Source: an uncultured Bacilli bacterium (GTDB lineage Bacteria > Bacillota_I > Bacilli_A > RF39 > UBA660). Taken from it: DNA of 7,079 nt. The stretch lies in the NCBI GenBank assembly GCA_944345045.1, contig CALVMI010000023.1, positions 1 through 7,079 of the forward strand. The letters are read 5' to 3'. Below the pieces are notes generated by a model. That model saw nothing but the letters and a program-made list of their open reading frames with translations, had not been told where the DNA came from and searched no databases. A program made the position numbers and the translations under genes. Shown piece by piece: positions 4,866-7,079 of this stretch (position 1 is the first letter of the stretch; each line of letters begins with the position of its first letter).

Positions 4866-7079
4866 ATCCTTTCAAAAAAATTTGTTCATATATAGCTTGA
4901 TATTCTTTTACAAAAACAATGACTATTTTTTCACGTATTTCTTTAGGAATTTTTTTAACATCTAATTCATTTGCTTTTGGAATAAATACTTTTTTAATCC
5001 CTTGATTATAAGCACTAATTACTTTTTCTTTGATGCCACCGACCGGCATGATTTCACCACGAAGAGTCATTTCACCTGTCATTGCGATATCTAATGGAAC
5101 TTTTTTGTTTGTATAAAGACTAATTAGACTTGTTGTAATCGCGACACCTGCACTAGGACCATTTTTAGGAATTGCTCCTTCTAACATATGAATATGCACA
5201 TCTTTTTTTTGAAAAACATTTTCATTAATTTCAAAGTTTTTCGCATTACTTTTTAAGAAACTTAAAACAACGCTTAAACTTTCTTTCATAACGTCTCCTA
5301 AAAGTCCAGTTACAATAACATTTCCTTTGCCATCGTATAAAGTGGATTCAATAGGCATCACTACGCCACCGATGCCGGTTACAGCAAGGCCATTTACTAA
5401 TCCTTTCATGATAATTTTTGGTTTTAAATCTTCCATATTTAATTGTTCATCTAAATATTTTTTAACATCTTTTTCTTCAATATGAAGTTGTAAATCTTTC
5501 TTTTTTTTGACACTTTCCATGATGACTTTTCGTAAAATCGTTTCTAGTTTTCTTCTTAAATCTCTTACTCCTGCTTCGTTTGTATAATTTAGAACAATAT
5601 GATTTAGAGCTTCATCGGAAAAAGATACTTCACTTTCCATAACATGATATTCTAAATAAATGGCTGGAAGGAGATATTCTTTAGCGAGTTTTACTTTTTC
5701 TAGGGTTGTATAACTAGATAGTTCGATCATTTCTAAACGATCTCTTAGTTCAATTGGAATGTCTTCTTTATAATTAGCTGTTAAAATGAAGAGAACATGA
5801 CTTAAATCGAATGGTTCTTCTAAATAAGAATCTGTGAAATTTTGATTCAAATTAGGATCTAAAACATCTAATAAGACACTTGCTGGATCGCCGTGATAGT
5901 CTTTAACCATTTTATCTACTTCATCAATAAGTAAAACAGGATTTTTGCTACCACACTTTTGAAGGGCGGTAATAATTTTTCCTGGTGCTGAACCAATATA
6001 GGTTCTTCTGTGACCAATTAGTTCAGCTGAATCATTTAAGCCACCGACACTAATTTTATAGAATGCCCGGTGCAGTGCTTTAGCAATGGAACTTGCAATC
6101 GTACTTTTGCCGACACCTGGAGGACCAACTAAGCAAATAATTGGACTAACAAGCATTGGATTGCGACTTTTCATTGCTGCGTATTCTAAAATACGTTCTT
6201 TTACTTCTTTAAGACCATAATGACTTTTATTTAAAACATTTGTAATATACTTTAAATCTAATGCTTCAATCGTTTCTTCATTCCATGGTAAAGAGAAAAA
6301 TGTTTCTAAATAATTTCTTATAAAAGCTAGATCTGGACTGGAATCATTCATCATTTCATACTTACTAATTTCGGTTAAAATTTTCTTTTTTGTTCGTTGG
6401 GATACTTCTAAAGATTCCAATCTTTCCCGATAACGGTCTGCTTCTTTCGTTCTGCCGTTATCTTCCCCTAGTTCTTTTTGAATTTCTTCTAGTCTGCTTC
6501 TTAAAACATATTCTTTTTGACTTCGATCTAATTCTTGTTGCAAAGATTGATTAATTTTTTGATCTAATTTTACCACTTTTAATTCAATAACTAAATCGTC
6601 AATTAAGTCTTTTGCACGCACTAAAGGATCTAATTCTTCTATATATAAAAGCTTCTTTTCAAAGCCAACTGGCAATAAAACCGCGGCTATATCCGTTAAA
6701 TTATCCATCGTTTTTGCTTCATTTAATTCTTGTAAAAACGAATTATCCATCGTAAGAGATGCTTTAACATATCTTCTTAATAAACGAATAAGTTCCTTTT
6801 TTAGAGGAAGTTCTTCTTGTTCGGGATACTCAGGAACAGATGGAATTAAATATTTACACTCTAACATATCTTTAGCATCAGGTGGATTAAAATATTTTTG
6901 AACTTTAATACGTCTTTGGCCTAAAATAGTTACCCTAGTTTGGCCATTAGGCAGAACAATTTTACGAATAATTTTAGCGACTACAGCAACGATTGGCAAA
7001 TCTTCGACATCGGGAATTTCTTCTAGATAATCTTTGGGTGAGATTAAAACAAATTCTTTATTATATTCTTTTTCACTTA
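4864..7079 (-). CDS. lon: ATP-dependent protease LonA (5' end outside the window)
   Basis: LonA is a cytosolic AAA+ serine protease that unfolds and degrades damaged or regulatory proteins as a hexameric ring. The visible part is 737 residues and the frame is still open at the right edge, so roughly the first 40-50 residues are missing, judged by the usual LonA length of about 770-810. Seen in order, numbered from the first visible residue: the end of the N-terminal substrate-binding domain with a LILGQRR-like stretch; a charged coiled-coil region around 165-235; the Walker A motif GPPGVGKST at about 318-326; Walker B LLIDEVDK at about 382-389; sensor-1 TAN; a sensor-2-type AGVRDLRR; and the Lon protease domain with catalytic Ser in GPSAG (about 642) and Lys in GGIKEK (about 683). 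All catalytic elements are present. An internal TTG at 6999 is not the start, because Lon-like sequence (ending EEIPDVEDLPIVAVV) continues upstream. The stop is TAA. The promoter is not visible. Confidence 0.97.
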   Translation of the reverse strand, partial: SEKEYNKEFVLISPKDYLEEIPDVEDLPIVAVVAKIIRKIVLPNGQTRVTILGQRRIKVQKYFNPPDAKDMLECKYLIPSVPEYPEQEELPLKKELIRLLRRYVKASLTMDNSFLQELNEAKTMDNLTDIAAVLLPVGFEKKLLYIEELDPLVRAKDLIDDLVIELKVVKLDQKINQSLQQELDRSQKEYVLRSRLEEIQKELGEDNGRTKEADRYRERLESLEVSQRTKKKILTEISKYEMMNDSSPDLAFIRNYLETFFSLPWNEETIEALDLKYITNVLNKSHYGLKEVKERILEYAAMKSRNPMLVSPIICLVGPPGVGKSTIASSIAKALHRAFYKISVGGLNDSAELIGHRRTYIGSAPGKIITALQKCGSKNPVLLIDEVDKMVKDYHGDPASVLLDVLDPNLNQNFTDSYLEEPFDLSHVLFILTANYKEDIPIELRDRLEMIELSSYTTLEKVKLAKEYLLPAIYLEYHVMESEVSFSDEALNHIVLNYTNEAGVRDLRRKLETILRKVIMESVKKKKDLQLHIEEKDVKKYLDEQLNMEDLKPKIIMKGLVNGLAVTGIGGVVMPIESTLYDGKGNVIVTGLLGDVMKESLSVVLSFLKSNAKNFEINENVFQKKDVHIHMLEGAIPKNGPSAGVAITTSLISLYTNKKVPLDIAMTGEMTLRGEIMPVGGIKEKVISAYNQGIKKVFIPKANELDVKKIPKEIREKIVIVFVKEYQAIYEQIFLKG

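Noticed and set aside
6997..7079. TTG at 6999 as start of lon
   Set aside because: Lon-like coding sequence continues in frame to the window edge, so the true start is outside.
1..7079. Mobile elements, CRISPR arrays, tRNA or rRNA genes
   Set aside because: No transposase or integrase-like protein, regularly spaced repeats, cloverleaf or rRNA-like sequence was seen on either strand.

Overview
The window is AT-rich and all recognisable genes lie on the minus strand, so it reads from right to left. Several traits point to a low-GC Gram-positive bacterium (Bacillota, possibly one of the uncultured Bacilli or Mollicutes-related lineages): strong AGGAGG-type ribosome binding sites, a perfect sigma-A-type promoter, intrinsic terminators with U runs, a T-box riboswitch and a LonA protease. 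TGA is not used inside the long frames and ileS appears to end on TGA, so the code looks standard (table 11) rather than the Mycoplasma code. The exact lineage cannot be fixed from this sequence alone.

Layout in transcription order. (1) 7079-4864: most of an ATP-dependent Lon (LonA) protease gene. Its start lies beyond the right edge, and it ends in a hairpin terminator that overlaps its stop codon. (2) 4776-3793: a membrane-anchored extracytoplasmic protein with an Ig-like domain and a degenerate CAP/SCP-like C-terminus. (3) 3777-3544: a consensus promoter followed by a complete isoleucine T-box leader with Stem I, an AUC specifier, Stem III, an antiterminator and a competing terminator. (4) 3523-428: ileS, a type II isoleucyl-tRNA synthetase, followed by an intrinsic terminator. 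(5) 353 to the left edge: an NfeD-like membrane protein gene whose frame is interrupted by a TAG between the membrane part and the OB-fold part.

The best-supported regulatory unit is promoter, T-box and ileS. Uncharged tRNA-Ile should pair with the AUC specifier and with the UGGU of the antiterminator bulge, allowing transcription into ileS when isoleucine is scarce. The leader is unusually short, with no room for Stem II or the IIA/B pseudoknot between Stem I and Stem III. The other genes look like separate transcription units, with no evident pathway linking Lon, the CAP-like protein, IleRS and the NfeD-like protein. I found no mobile element, CRISPR array, tRNA or rRNA. The items most worth a second look are the interrupted nfeD-like gene, the minimal Ile T-box and the CAP-like protein that lacks the usual active-site histidines.
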